From: Chthonomonas sp. UBA2785
GTDB lineage: Bacteria > Armatimonadota > Fimbriimonadia > Fimbriimonadales > Fimbriimonadaceae
Assembly: GCA_002352215.1 (NCBI GenBank)
Contig: DEIB01000016.1
Coordinates: forward strand, 72,684 to 136,683
Reading direction: 5' to 3'
DNA: 64,000 nucleotides
Part shown: piece by piece, positions 7,713 through 16,861 of the stretch
Numbering within the stretch: position 1 is the stretch's first letter
Layout of the letters: the number at the start of each line of letters is the position of its first letter
Position numbers and translations under genes: made by a program
The notes under the pieces: generated by a model
Databases searched by the model: none
What the model saw: the letters and a program-made list of their open reading frames with translations, nothing else
Told to the model about the DNA's origin: nothing

Positions 7713-8288
7713 TCAGTTGTCGAACCGCAAGAAGTCGGGATGCTGCTTGATCTCGCCCCTCAGACCTGGCTCGCAACGGTAGACTTCGGTTGGCCAATCT
7801 TCCCCTCCATGAACTCTCACGATGACTTTGAGAGATGTTGCTGCGAGCAGACGCTTTCGAATCTGAAGATTGATTTCTTGCATGCCTGTAATAGATGTAT
7901 ATGGTTCCCGCCAGGACAGCGATCGGGATGACACTGACAAGCTGTTGACTGACTCAAAGCTTACAGGCAAATGGGTTGCCCCAATATTCATCATGTCCTG
8001 AAAATAGAGCCGCTCCATACTGCTCATTTGTTCAAACACCGATGCGTGCACCGCTGAAGATGGAGAGGTAAGTTGTTTCAAAGGCACCAAATACGCATTT
8101 GTGTTCCTGTGCATAAGGTCGAATGGAGTTAGGCGCTTCGCTGAGATCAGAGCCGCTACTTTCCCCGATGGAGAAATCGAACTCAAGAGACAATAGATGC
8201 TCGAATCACATGTTGAACGAATTACTTCAACTAGTGTCTTTGCGCGTATAATTACCCTAAGTCTCTTTGTGGTCGCTTTTCCGGCCAT
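7713..8288 (-). CDS. 191-aa paralog C, directly downstream of the RHS toxin (candidate immunity protein)
   Basis: This gene begins 26 bp after the RHS stop codon on the same strand, the usual place for the cognate immunity gene of an RHS tip toxin. It shares the family features: TKRLRVII at the start, FQDMMNIGATHLP at about residue 95, WREPYT, IRKRLLAATSLKVIV and HGGEDWPTEVYRCE. It is predicted soluble and cytoplasmic, as expected for neutralising a nuclease tip. No known immunity family is recognised. The existence of three more paralogs, two of them not next to an intact toxin, leaves other roles open. Confidence 0.7.
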   Translation of the reverse strand: MAGKATTKRLRVIIRAKTLVEVIRSTCDSSIYCLLSSISPSGKVAALISAKRLTPFDLMHRNTNAYLVPLKQLTSPSSAVHASVFEQMSSMERLYFQDMMNIGATHLPVSFESVNSLSVSSRSLSWREPYTSITGMQEINLQIRKRLLAATSLKVIVRVHGGEDWPTEVYRCEPGLRGEIKQHPDFLRFDN

Positions 8289-8314
8289 GTTACTTCACGT
8301 TGCATTTGCCTAGT

Positions 8315-11300
8315 TCAATATCCAACAGGCACTGTCTCTACCTTTACGTTAGGTTTCGATCGCTCAAGGTCTGCCTTTGCTTCGCGCTCGCGCTTTGGCA
8401 ATGTCTTACCGTCTTTGAGGTAGCGTACAACCTGGATGTATACAGTCATAGTCTGCCCGTCCACGGTCTTTTCGAGCCAAACGTCCGGGTATCGATAGTT
8501 CTTTTTACCTCCTGGTGTACCGACCCGTCTTTCATCTTCATAGCCACCTCCTCTTAGTGTCCAACCCTTTTCTTCCCACTCTCGAGCAACCTTTTCCGCA
8601 CTGTCTCGGTGGGCTTTACTACCCCTACGCCCGCCGGTTTTGACGGCCTTCTCTGCGGCCTCCTCAACAACGTGCTTGACGGCTTTCGCAGCTTTTCCAC
8701 GACCTCCTAAAGCCGTGTCATGGACCTCGCCGACGATCTCGCCGACCCGGTAGCTGCCGGAACCATAGTCCACGACATCATCGCAGCCGATCCAGACCCG
8801 GACCTGCCGGGTGCCGCCCCAGGTTAAGGTATCGCCCCAGCCAGCGAAGAAGTCCTCCCACTCCCAGGGAGCCGTGTACGGCCCACCTTCGTCCGCGGGA
8901 ACAAACTCGATGGTCGGGTGGATTCGATTGGATGGACCACCAGACCCTGGCGTGTAGTCATTGCGACCGCCAGCCCCCGGCGTACCGACTCGACCGGTGC
9001 CCGGGTCATAGACTCCGCCGCCATTGCCGACTTTGAAGTGACCACCAAAGTTTTCTAGCCCCATGAAGCCGGACTGACCCTGCCACGTACCGGCGGACTG
9101 CACCAGTTCGCCAAAGGCACTGAACTCCCGCCCCGCCAGCGCCGCCCCGGCGGCCGTCGTCTGCAGGTCTGTGGAACCCGTATCCGCGTGCAGATAAGTT
9201 GTGGTTCCGCCGCGCCGCTCAGAGATTCCTGGTGAGAACAGGGCCGTGCCATCACTCACCACCGGCGCCCAGGAACCCGCCCCGGACCGCCGATAATTGC
9301 GCGTCACGCCGCCAAACGTGCTGCTGATCCGCGCGTCCAAAGAGTCGTAGGTGTGGTTCTGCACCCCCGTCGGATCCTGGATTTGCACGACGCGGTCATC
9401 AAAATCGTAAGCGAGGAAGGTGGTGCCCGCCGCGCGTTGCACGCTGGTCATGCGGCCGGCCGCGTCGTAACCAAAGGTGCGCGGGTCATTCCCGCCCGAC
9501 ACCGCCAGAAGCTTGTCGGCACTGTCGTAGGAGTAGCTTTCGCTCACTCCAGTGACCGTTTTGCTCAGCCGGTTGCCGTTGGCGTCGTAGGCGTATTGCG
9601 CGGAGAACCCGGACCGCACTTCGCTGGTGAGCTGCCCGACGAGATCGTAGGTGTAGTTCGTCGCCACCCCATTAACGGAACTCGAAATGACCTGATTGAT
9701 GATGTCGTAATCGAAAGTCCGGGTGCGGATCGGGGTGCCGGAAGTTTCCGCCGTGGTGATCGAAACCACCCGCGAGCGACTGTCATAACCAAGCTGATCG
9801 TAGACGCCCGTGCTGAGCGTGCGGCGCTGCACCCGCCCGAGTGCATCGTACGTTATGCTCGTCGTCTCGTTCCAAGCGTCGGTCGTGCTTTGAATCCGGC
9901 CCGCCGAGTCATAGGCGTACGTCGTCGTCCCAATCCCAACATCAGTCGTCGAGGTGAGTTGCCCAGCGGCGTTGTAGGTGCGCTGGTGAGTGCCCTGCGG
10001 GGTCACGTATTGAGTTATCTCGCCTGCTGCGTTGTAAGTGACCGAAGTCGTTCCCGAGGCGTCAACAATACTCGTCAGCCGCCCACTGCTATCGAACGAA
10101 TAGCTCGTGTCCACCCCACTCGGGTAATCCACCAGCGTGGCCTGGCCTGCGTCATCGTAAACAGTCGCAATCGAATGGCCAAGCGGCGAAGTGTAAAGGC
10201 TGGGTTCACCCGTCGCCAGATACGAGTACTGGTGAACGGATCCATCCGGCATCGTGACCGACGTTAAGTCACCACGAGCTGAATAGCTATAGCTGCGCTG
10301 GCCACCCTTTGGCTTGGTGAACGTGCTTAGTCGCCCATTGACATCGTAGGTGTAAGACTGACTCTCACCCTTCGCGTTGGTGACCACGCTTTGCCGCCCC
10401 ATCGCGTCGTATTGCGTCGTCGTCACACGCCCCAGCGGATCGACAATCGCCGTGACCAGTGAGCGACCATTGTAGGTCACATTGACATTGGCGTTGCCCG
10501 GCAGTTGCGTGGTGGTGATTCGGTTCCACTCGTCCCGGAACACCGCCGTATGTAGAAGACCGGCATCGGTGGTGGAGAGCATGTTGCCCAGGGCATCGTA
10601 GGTTGCGCTCGAAGTCACTCCCGCGGGGCTAAGGCTTGATGTCGCGTCACCATTCGCGTTGTAATTGAACGTCGTGGTCCGACCCAGAGCATCCGCCACG
10701 GCCGTGAGGTCACCGAACGCGTTGTACGTCGCGGTGGCGGTGGTGCGGCCCAGGGGGTCCACCACGGAGGTGACCCGCCCCTGCGCGTTGTAGTTCACCG
10801 TGGTCACGTGGCCCAGCGGCGTGGTGACCGTGAGCAGATCGTTGGTGGCGTTATACGTGTAGGTGGTGGTTTGGTTGAGGGGGTTCTTGCTGGTGAGCGT
10901 GTTGCCCTTGGCGTCGTAGGTGTACGTCCACACCTTGCCCCGGGCATCGGTGACGGTGAGCGGGTTGCGCTCGGCATCGTAGGTGTAGGCCGTGCTGAAG
11001 CCCGCCGCATCCACCTCGCTGGCCAGGAGGCCGCTGGAATAGTTATGCACCACGGTTTGGCCGCCGGGCAGCGTGATAGTGGTGCTGCTGGTGGTGTAGG
11101 CATAGCCCGTGGTGTGGCCCAGGGGGGTGGCGTGGCTGGTCATGCGTTCGCTGGAATCGTAAGTCCAGGTCCACACGTGGCCATCCAGGTCGGTTTCGGT
11201 GAGGATGTTGTGCTGGGCGTTGTAGGTGAACGTGCGCGTCTTGGTTACGCCGCTGAGGGCCGGGTAGCTGACGCCGATGGTGTCGCCGGCGGCATCGTGG

Positions 11301-12319
11301 GTGAACGTCCACACCCGGGAGAGCGGATCGGTGACGCTGGTGATGCGGCCGCTTCCATCGTAGGCAAAGGTGAGCGCGCGGCCATCCGGCGAGGTCACCG
11401 TGGTGATCTTGTCGCTGGCGTTGCGGTTGACGGTGGTGGTGTTGCCGACGCGGTCCTTCTTGGCCGTGAGCCAGCCCGCCGCGTTGAATTCCCACTTGCT
11501 TTGATTGGTGAAAGTGAGGGTGAAGGTGCCGTTGGCGTTCTTGACGAGGCCGTGCTGCCACCCGGAGGGCGGATCGAACGCGCCGCTGACCTCGGCGTAG
11601 GGTACCAGGAGGCCATCCGGCATGCGCAAAATGGCCGAGGAACCGGGGGTGTGGGTGACCTTGACGTCGTAGCTGTGGCTCCAGCCGTAGCCCAGGTCGC
11701 GCTGGTAATCGCCGATGCTGGAGTGGAAGAGCCGGAAGCTGACGCCGCTATCGCCGACCGCGCCCCAACTGACGATGCCGAGGGTGCTGAGCTTGTTGCC
11801 GGTGTTGGTATTGGTTTCGCCGCCCAGGCCGCCCGCACCCGCGCCATTGCCGCCGCCGCCCCCGCTGGGGCCGCCGCCTTCTCCGGCTCCCCCGCCCGCG
11901 CCGCCGCCGGAACCCGAACCGCCGCCCGAGCCGCTGCCTTCTCCGCCGCCGCCACCACCAGCACCCGCGCCGCCACTTCCACCGGCCTGTAACAGGGCGG
12001 GGAGCATGGGCCGCAGGGCCGCGTAGACATCGCCGCGCTCGATCGCATCTTGCATCTCCAGGCGGTCAAGATCGCGGCGGAGGGAGGGGGTCCACCAGTT
12101 GTTGCGCTGCGGGTCGCGGGCGGGGTTGGTGCCCCGGTAGATGCGGGTGGGCCGCTCGGTAAAGGCCGGGGCGATGACCGGGACGAAGCGGCGGAACTCC
12201 TGCTCTGCCTTTTCCTTGCCGGCTTTGGCGCCGAGGGCGAGGACGGGCCAGGCGATGGCCGTGGCCTGGACGGTGATGGCCACCGCACCGAGAAGGAGTG
12301 TTACGCGCTTGAGAAACAT
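8315..12319 (-). CDS. RHS/YD-repeat polymorphic toxin with PD-(D/E)xK-like nuclease tip
   Basis: The 1334-aa protein has a Sec-type signal (residues 1-32) and a Gly/Ser-rich linker (about 113-170). About 950 residues of YD repeats follow (YDAxGR, YTYDxxGN), which form the hollow RHS cage. A core-closing segment near residue 1130 (FSAFGELVQS, VYDPGTGR) ends the cage. The final 150 residues form a variable tip: GSKAHRDSAEKVAREWEEKG, GGG, then YRYPD, YIQV and KREREA. The spacing of PD, QV and Arg/Lys resembles the restriction-endonuclease-like tips of polymorphic toxins. No type VI secretion gene is nearby, so Sec-dependent surface display is possible. The 277-bp upstream gap shows nothing beyond promoter-sized space. 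Confidence 0.85.
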   Translation of the reverse strand: MFLKRVTLLLGAVAITVQATAIAWPVLALGAKAGKEKAEQEFRRFVPVIAPAFTERPTRIYRGTNPARDPQRNNWWTPSLRRDLDRLEMQDAIERGDVYAALRPMLPALLQAGGSGGAGAGGGGGGEGSGSGGGSGSGGGAGGGAGEGGGPSGGGGGNGAGAGGLGGETNTNTGNKLSTLGIVSWGAVGDSGVSFRLFHSSIGDYQRDLGYGWSHSYDVKVTHTPGSSAILRMPDGLLVPYAEVSGAFDPPSGWQHGLVKNANGTFTLTFTNQSKWEFNAAGWLTAKKDRVGNTTTVNRNASDKITTVTSPDGRALTFAYDGSGRITSVTDPLSRVWTFTHDAAGDTIGVSYPALSGVTKTRTFTYNAQHNILTETDLDGHVWTWTYDSSERMTSHATPLGHTTGYAYTTSSTTITLPGGQTVVHNYSSGLLASEVDAAGFSTAYTYDAERNPLTVTDARGKVWTYTYDAKGNTLTSKNPLNQTTTYTYNATNDLLTVTTPLGHVTTVNYNAQGRVTSVVDPLGRTTATATYNAFGDLTAVADALGRTTTFNYNANGDATSSLSPAGVTSSATYDALGNMLSTTDAGLLHTAVFRDEWNRITTTQLPGNANVNVTYNGRSLVTAIVDPLGRVTTTQYDAMGRQSVVTNAKGESQSYTYDVNGRLSTFTKPKGGQRSYSYSARGDLTSVTMPDGSVHQYSYLATGEPSLYTSPLGHSIATVYDDAGQATLVDYPSGVDTSYSFDSSGRLTSIVDASGTTSVTYNAAGEITQYVTPQGTHQRTYNAAGQLTSTTDVGIGTTTYAYDSAGRIQSTTDAWNETTSITYDALGRVQRRTLSTGVYDQLGYDSRSRVVSITTAETSGTPIRTRTFDYDIINQVISSSVNGVATNYTYDLVGQLTSEVRSGFSAQYAYDANGNRLSKTVTGVSESYSYDSADKLLAVSGGNDPRTFGYDAAGRMTSVQRAAGTTFLAYDFDDRVVQIQDPTGVQNHTYDSLDARISSTFGGVTRNYRRSGAGSWAPVVSDGTALFSPGISERRGGTTTYLHADTGSTDLQTTAAGAALAGREFSAFGELVQSAGTWQGQSGFMGLENFGGHFKVGNGGGVYDPGTGRVGTPGAGGRNDYTPGSGGPSNRIHPTIEFVPADEGGPYTAPWEWEDFFAGWGDTLTWGGTRQVRVWIGCDDVVDYGSGSYRVGEIVGEVHDTALGGRGKAAKAVKHVVEEAAEKAVKTGGRRGSKAHRDSAEKVAREWEEKGWTLRGGGYEDERRVGTPGGKKNYRYPDVWLEKTVDGQTMTVYIQVVRYLKDGKTLPKREREAKADLERSKPNVKVETVPVGY

Positions 12320-12596
12320 GGTCTGCCCCCGAAGATTGCCGGGCAGTTTGCACAGCCCCCGGAAAGGCCTGTCAAGGGTCTGTGCAACTTTATTCGGATT
12401 TTATTGCCCGAACGAGGGGACCACTGCCCTTTAAAGCCACTTGAACTTGGGGAGTGGTAAGAGTTGCTATCCTGGGCAGCAGGGGCTGAGTTCAAGGGGG
12501 ATGATCGACGCATTCTATATCTTTCGCTACACTGGGTTGACCGGGTCTTGATTACTTGTTATGATCGAGTATGAGGCGGCCTCCCTTCTTAAGCAC

Positions 12597-13175
12597 CTAA
12601 TCGAACCTCGCGAAGTTCTTTCGGCATTGCACTTCTTCTTTCAATCGTGAATCGACTCGAATCTTCCATATCCACTCCTCGTTGTACTCATTGGGAAGAA
12701 ATACACCCTTGAGCGGGGTTGCCTTCAAGAACTTCTTATGAAGCTCCAAGGCTAGCTCAGCCAGGCCTTGGGACGACACGTAAGGCTCTCGACTTCGATA
12801 GGTTGATAGACCGGCACGCTCTGGCAAGGAGTCGTCGATGCCAGTAGGCAAATAGATCGCCCCCAAGTTCATCATGTCCTGATAGGACGTTCCGTAGCGA
12901 TCCTCAATTTGATCGTAAAGGCTGACGTATCCGGGTCGATTCTGATCCGTCAAGAGCTGAGTTGGCACGAGGTACGCACTCGCATTCAACGCATCGAAAT
13001 GCTGAGTGGTCAGAGAACTGACAGGCAGCAATGCACGAGAACGACATAGGTAGCACCCCGCAGAGTACAAACACATGACATAACTGGTGTCCACGGAATT
13101 GAGAATCTCGACGATCGTCTCCGCCGCTAGACACAACTCCAACCTCTTGGTTCTGGGCTTGTTGGATGTGTTCAT
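12597..13175 (-). CDS. Orphan 192-aa paralog family member D, upstream of the RHS gene
   Basis: This fourth family member lies on the other side of the RHS gene, transcribed in the same direction and 277 bp before its start. It shares PRTKRLELCLAAETIVEI at the N-terminus, YQDMMNLGAIYLP, SREPYV and LHKKFLKATPLKGVF. The tail diverges (NEYNEEWIWKIR in place of HGG-DWPTE). I start at the ATG at 13175 because family homology begins there; the open frame runs far upstream into the antisense of the next gene. Function is unknown, with a possible immunity role for a related toxin tip. Confidence 0.7.
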   Translation of the reverse strand: MNTSNKPRTKRLELCLAAETIVEILNSVDTSYVMCLYSAGCYLCRSRALLPVSSLTTQHFDALNASAYLVPTQLLTDQNRPGYVSLYDQIEDRYGTSYQDMMNLGAIYLPTGIDDSLPERAGLSTYRSREPYVSSQGLAELALELHKKFLKATPLKGVFLPNEYNEEWIWKIRVDSRLKEEVQCRKNFARFD

Positions 13176-13292
13176 CGTCTCTCTCTCGGCACTCTTCACC
13201 AGCGTTCTGGTGCCTCCCCGCACCATAGCCGAAACCCGCGCCCCGTTGTCAATCCGCGCATCCTCCCTACCCCGCCCGGTACTCTGCGCCGC

Positions 13293-15269
13293 ATGCTCGT
13301 GGCTGCGCTCACCGGCTCGCTCCTCGCCCCGCAGTTCTCCTTCCAAGATGGCCAGGCCACCCTGCGCCGAGGCGACCAGGTCGCCCTTTCCTCCCCCCAA
13401 GAAGGCCTCTGGAGCGTCGCCACGGCCTGGGAAGACGGCTGGCCCGCCCGCTGGCACCACGCCCAGCCCACTTCGCTCACCCAAAGCGGAGACTGGCAGA
13501 TTGCCAAAGGCACTCTCACCCTGCCCGAGGGCAATCTGGAACTGAGCGATTCTTACCGCGTGGAAGGCAACCTGGTGCGGTGCGTGCGCCGGTGGGAATG
13601 GCACGGCCAAACCCCGCTGAACCAAGTGACCCTCTCCGTGCGGTGGAACATGCACCAGGGCCAGGGCGCCAAGCCGTTTTTGCCGGGCATTTCCTACTTC
13701 GGCAACCCCTCGGGCGCCAAGACCAAGAGCTGCGTCCCTATCCAGACCATGACCCCCGGGGAGGAGTCGTTCTATGAGGAACACCGCTATGCCATGCCCT
13801 TTGCCTCGCTCGAAAATGCAGCCCACGGCGTGGCTCTGCACAGCATTCCCAGCATGCCCGCCGGCGCGCACAAGCAAGATCAGTGGTGGACCCTGGGCCT
13901 GGCCACCCGCGAAACCGGCCACGAACTGACCCTGCTGAGCGGCCCGTGCGCCTCCAACGGCCAGCGCAATGTGGTGAAGGCGCGGCAGGGCACCTTTATG
14001 GCGTACCCGGACACCTGGCTCACCCTGCGGCCGGGGATGATTTTGGAGAAGACGTTCTTCTTGCAGGCGTACCCGGTGGAGCAGCCGGGGTTTGGGTTCC
14101 GCCACCCCATGGAGGCCAGCCTCAAGCTCTTCCAACCGTATAGCCTGGATGGCTTGCCCACAGCCCAGGAAATCGTCGACGCCAAGCTGGCCTTTGCCAA
14201 CTCGCGGTGGCGTGAGGGCGAGCACTCGGGGTTTGAGATGTACCCGGACTACGTGCAGGGCACGCACTATGTGATGGGGTGGTGCGGCCAGGCCGAGGCC
14301 CTGGGCTACGCGCTGCAGGTGCTGGACCCGGCGAGCGCGCCGAGGGTGCAGGGGGCCCTGGACCTGCTGGCGAGCAGCCCGTTTAACGAGCGGGGCTTCC
14401 ACCAGCGCTATACGGTGGAATCGAGCGCCTGGACCGAGCAGGATTTCGTCTCGCAGGGGCAGGCGATGGAGAGCATCAGCCGCGCGGTGGAGCTTGCCAG
14501 GGCAGGATTTGAAACCAGCAAGTGGCGCGAGTTCTTGCGACGGGCGTGCGACTTCCACTCCGCGCGCATCCTCAAGGAGGATTGGCGGCCGGTCTCCACG
14601 AACGAGGGGTTCATGGTTTCGCCCCTCTTGCGGGCGTCTCGGCTGTTTGGGAACGACACCTACCGGCGAGCAGCCCTGAAGGCCGCCGACCACTACGCGG
14701 CGCGGCACCTCTCGATGGAAGAACCCTATTGGGGCGGCACGCTGGACGCGCAGTGCGAAGATAAGGAAGGGGCCTGGGCGGCGCTACAGGCGTTCTTGGC
14801 CGCCTATGATGCCACCGGCGAGCGAAAGTATCTGGACTACGCCACCCATGCGCTGTACGTGACGCTTTCTTACACCATGGTGTGGGATGTGGATCTGCCG
14901 CCGGGCCGGCTGAAGGATCACGGATTCAAGTCGCGCGGGTGGACCGTGGTCTCGGCGCAGAACCAACACCTGGATGTCTTTGGGGTGTATTTCACGCCCG
15001 AGATCTACCGCATGGGGGAACTGCTGGGGCGCCCCGAGCTAATGCAGCTGGCGAAGGTGATGTTCCGCAGTTGCGGGCAGCTGATTGATGCCCAGGGTAG
15101 CCAGGGCGAGCAGATCGAGCACACCAACTTTGCCCAGGCGGGGGATATGTCGGATGTGTATCGCCTGCGCGGGGGCTATAGCGAAGGTTGGACGGTGTTC
15201 TGGATCACCACGCACTTTTTGCACGCGGCGGCCCGGTTCCGAGAGATGGGTGTGGACCTGGATGAGTAA
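13293..15269 (+). CDS. Secreted six-hairpin glycosidase-like protein
   Basis: The 658-aa product begins with a short hydrophobic signal-like segment (MLVAALTGSLLA). The first third is beta-rich. The last 350 residues carry repeated helical pairs with aromatic and acidic residues (GWCGQAEALGYAL, SQGQAMESISRAVE, WGGTLDAQCEDKEGAW). This is typical of the (alpha/alpha)6-barrel fold of glycoside hydrolases and polysaccharide lyases that process sugars outside the cytoplasm. I cannot assign a GH family or name catalytic residues. The gene is divergent from paralog D, with a 117-bp shared promoter region. It is isolated, with no obvious sugar-transport partners. Confidence 0.6.
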   Translation: MLVAALTGSLLAPQFSFQDGQATLRRGDQVALSSPQEGLWSVATAWEDGWPARWHHAQPTSLTQSGDWQIAKGTLTLPEGNLELSDSYRVEGNLVRCVRRWEWHGQTPLNQVTLSVRWNMHQGQGAKPFLPGISYFGNPSGAKTKSCVPIQTMTPGEESFYEEHRYAMPFASLENAAHGVALHSIPSMPAGAHKQDQWWTLGLATRETGHELTLLSGPCASNGQRNVVKARQGTFMAYPDTWLTLRPGMILEKTFFLQAYPVEQPGFGFRHPMEASLKLFQPYSLDGLPTAQEIVDAKLAFANSRWREGEHSGFEMYPDYVQGTHYVMGWCGQAEALGYALQVLDPASAPRVQGALDLLASSPFNERGFHQRYTVESSAWTEQDFVSQGQAMESISRAVELARAGFETSKWREFLRRACDFHSARILKEDWRPVSTNEGFMVSPLLRASRLFGNDTYRRAALKAADHYAARHLSMEEPYWGGTLDAQCEDKEGAWAALQAFLAAYDATGERKYLDYATHALYVTLSYTMVWDVDLPPGRLKDHGFKSRGWTVVSAQNQHLDVFGVYFTPEIYRMGELLGRPELMQLAKVMFRSCGQLIDAQGSQGEQIEHTNFAQAGDMSDVYRLRGGYSEGWTVFWITTHFLHAAARFREMGVDLDE

Positions 15270-15390
15270 GCAGGAAGCGAATCGTTTCTTGCTACGAAGT
15301 ACGGTCGGATGATTTCGACTTCCAAAGCTTGAAGCCATCCCAAAGGTTGACCGGGTCATCGCCAGGCGAAAGTAAAACTGCGCCCGGCCC

Positions 15391-15849
15391 TCACAGCCAC
15401 CCGGTTTCGTATTCGATCAGCCCTTCGGCCTGGAGCTCCTCCAGCCACGCCCGGACCTCGGTGGCCACGGCGGCATCGGGCGCATCCACCCCCAGCAACT
15501 GATCGGACGAGTGCTCCCAAAATCCGCCCCGCTGGACCACCCCCACTCGGATCCGATTCATGAGGGCCTTGTCCTTTTCTGGCAGCCACACCCGAAGCAC
15601 GTACCGCCCAGAGGGCTCCACCACCCTCGTGACTTGGTTGTCGACGGCTTCCACGATGTCCCCCAGCGCCACGTTGTAGATGAAAAGCGGGACGCAGCAG
15701 ATCATGAAAGTGGTTTCGGTGATCTTACGCACCCACAGCTGTTCCAGGTCGCCGTCAATCTCGGCCATCAAAAGATAGTTCGCTTGGTCGCGCCAGATCG
15801 GTTCGCTGTGGGTGAGGTAACGGGGGCTGGATTCTTCGTCTTGGCTCAT
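15391..15849 (-). CDS. DUF4265-like protein
   Basis: A 152-aa soluble protein with a central segment of the pattern IPxF-Y-x-ALGDIVEA, then V-x-PSGRYVLRVW (about residues 50-95). This agrees with the DUF4265 domain, which has no established function and often occurs as a single small cytoplasmic protein. No signal peptide or membrane segment is visible. It stands near other small orphan genes on the same strand between the RHS island and the sugar phosphate operon, probably accessory DNA. The ATG was chosen because it precedes the conserved region by about 20 residues. Confidence 0.6.
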   Translation of the reverse strand: MSQDEESSPRYLTHSEPIWRDQANYLLMAEIDGDLEQLWVRKITETTFMICCVPLFIYNVALGDIVEAVDNQVTRVVEPSGRYVLRVWLPEKDKALMNRIRVGVVQRGGFWEHSSDQLLGVDAPDAAVATEVRAWLEELQAEGLIEYETGWL

Positions 15850-15913
15850 GGTCGTATGAGATTAGCGGCGAGTATAGCTACTAGATGCGCAGCTCCCCAC
15901 ATTTTCAAAGAGC

Positions 15914-16567
15914 TCAACTTGAGCCGCGAGCCTGTTCGGACTGAAGTTCGCCTTCCACCAAAGCCAGGGCCGCCGAGAGGTCTTCCTGGTACTTCATGGG
16001 TTTGAAGAGCGAAGTGAAAACCCCCTCACGCTTGATGCGAGCTTGAAGGAAGGCAAACTGGGCCTCGGCTTCCGACTGGAGACTCGGCGGTATGCAAACT
16101 ACCGGATTGGCAATGCCGCGGAGCCGAGCCGGGCGACCCGCGCATCCCTTCAAAATGAACCGCAGCAGCCGTAGCCGCCTCGCAATCGGCAGCTCCTCAA
16201 GTAGTCCCGGTTGAATCTGGTTGATCTTGCCAACCAAACCAAATTTAGTCGAGTCTTGATTAACATCTCCCGCTTGCTCAAGCATCACTTCTATTACATC
16301 ATCATTCTCGAACCCGGATTTCAGAAGCTGCTCCATGACCCAGAACACCTCAAGATCAATATACGTAGGCCACACGCTTCCATTTAAGAACTCGTATTTC
16401 ATGAGCTCTAAGCCCTTCACAACCCACCGCCCAGTCTCCGAGAGCCCATCCGAAGGCCCAGGCAATCTTGCGTAGACTTGATCCAGACTCATTGCATCGC
16501 CAATCCCCTGCACAAGCGCCTTAAGGGTTCTGTCAGCGTAACCGCCTTCTCCTTGGTTGAACTGCAT
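15914..16567 (-). CDS. Hypothetical helical protein
   Basis: This 217-aa protein is rich in Leu, Glu and Gln and lacks a signal or membrane segment, so it is likely cytoplasmic and mainly alpha-helical. A short LRLLRFILKGCAG segment lies near residue 130. I recognise no family. Codon use and GC content are lower than in neighbouring housekeeping genes. It is followed by the DUF4265-like gene on the same strand with a 64-bp gap. Confidence 0.5.
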   Translation of the reverse strand: MQFNQGEGGYADRTLKALVQGIGDAMSLDQVYARLPGPSDGLSETGRWVVKGLELMKYEFLNGSVWPTYIDLEVFWVMEQLLKSGFENDDVIEVMLEQAGDVNQDSTKFGLVGKINQIQPGLLEELPIARRLRLLRFILKGCAGRPARLRGIANPVVCIPPSLQSEAEAQFAFLQARIKREGVFTSLFKPMKYQEDLSAALALVEGELQSEQARGSS

Positions 16568-16599
16568 TTCCTTCTACATTACGGCAAGGCCAAGGGCAG

Positions 16600-16782
16600 T
16601 CATGACTTTGAGGAATCTCCCGAAGCGATTGAGCCCCAATGGTGGGCGGCACGTTCACCTACGATGAGTTTCACAAGCTTGGAATTCCAATCAATGGTTT
16701 GCAAGTCTGCCGTAGTGAGTGTGTCCCTGAACTCATTTCTTGCCAAGGAGCGGAGTTTCTTGACCAACGGATCCACGTGCAA
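16600..16782 (-). CDS. Possible small ORF (uncertain)
   Basis: Sixty codons from a TTG (or GTG two codons later) give a charged, soluble peptide (LVKKLRSLARNEFRDTLTTA and onward). It lies between two better-supported genes on the same strand and overlaps the end of the 42-aa membrane ORF by 50 bp. No Shine-Dalgarno sequence is visible. It is kept only because it covers otherwise empty space in the right orientation. Confidence 0.2.
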   Translation of the reverse strand: MHVDPLVKKLRSLARNEFRDTLTTADLQTIDWNSKLVKLIVGERAAHHWGSIASGDSSKS

Positions 16783-16861
16783 ACTCGCCCAGAAACGCTA
16801 TGAATATAAGCAAGTGGAAGAACAGCAGGCCACGTATGACAGGTCTTTGGATTGCTCGCAT
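16733..16861 (-). CDS. Small single-pass membrane protein, translationally coupled
   Basis: A 42-aa protein with one hydrophobic helix (GLLFFHLLIFIAFLGEFA) and basic residues before it, so probably an inner-membrane peptide. Its ATG overlaps the TGA of the 133-aa membrane gene (TGATG). A strong GGAGGAAGG Shine-Dalgarno sequence lies 9 nt upstream, inside the end of that gene. This is typical translational coupling. The function is unknown, but coupling suggests it works with or on the upstream membrane protein. Confidence 0.5.
   Translation of the reverse strand: MRAIQRPVIRGLLFFHLLIFIAFLGEFARGSVGQETPLLGKK

Noticed and set aside
8315..11700. Tandem-repeat or minisatellite call over the YD-repeat region
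   Set aside because: The DNA repetition follows the degenerate protein YD repeats of the RHS gene and does not form exact DNA repeats.
11820..11990. Low-complexity GC tract as a separate repeat element
   Set aside because: It encodes the Gly/Ser linker of the RHS protein in frame and needs no other explanation.
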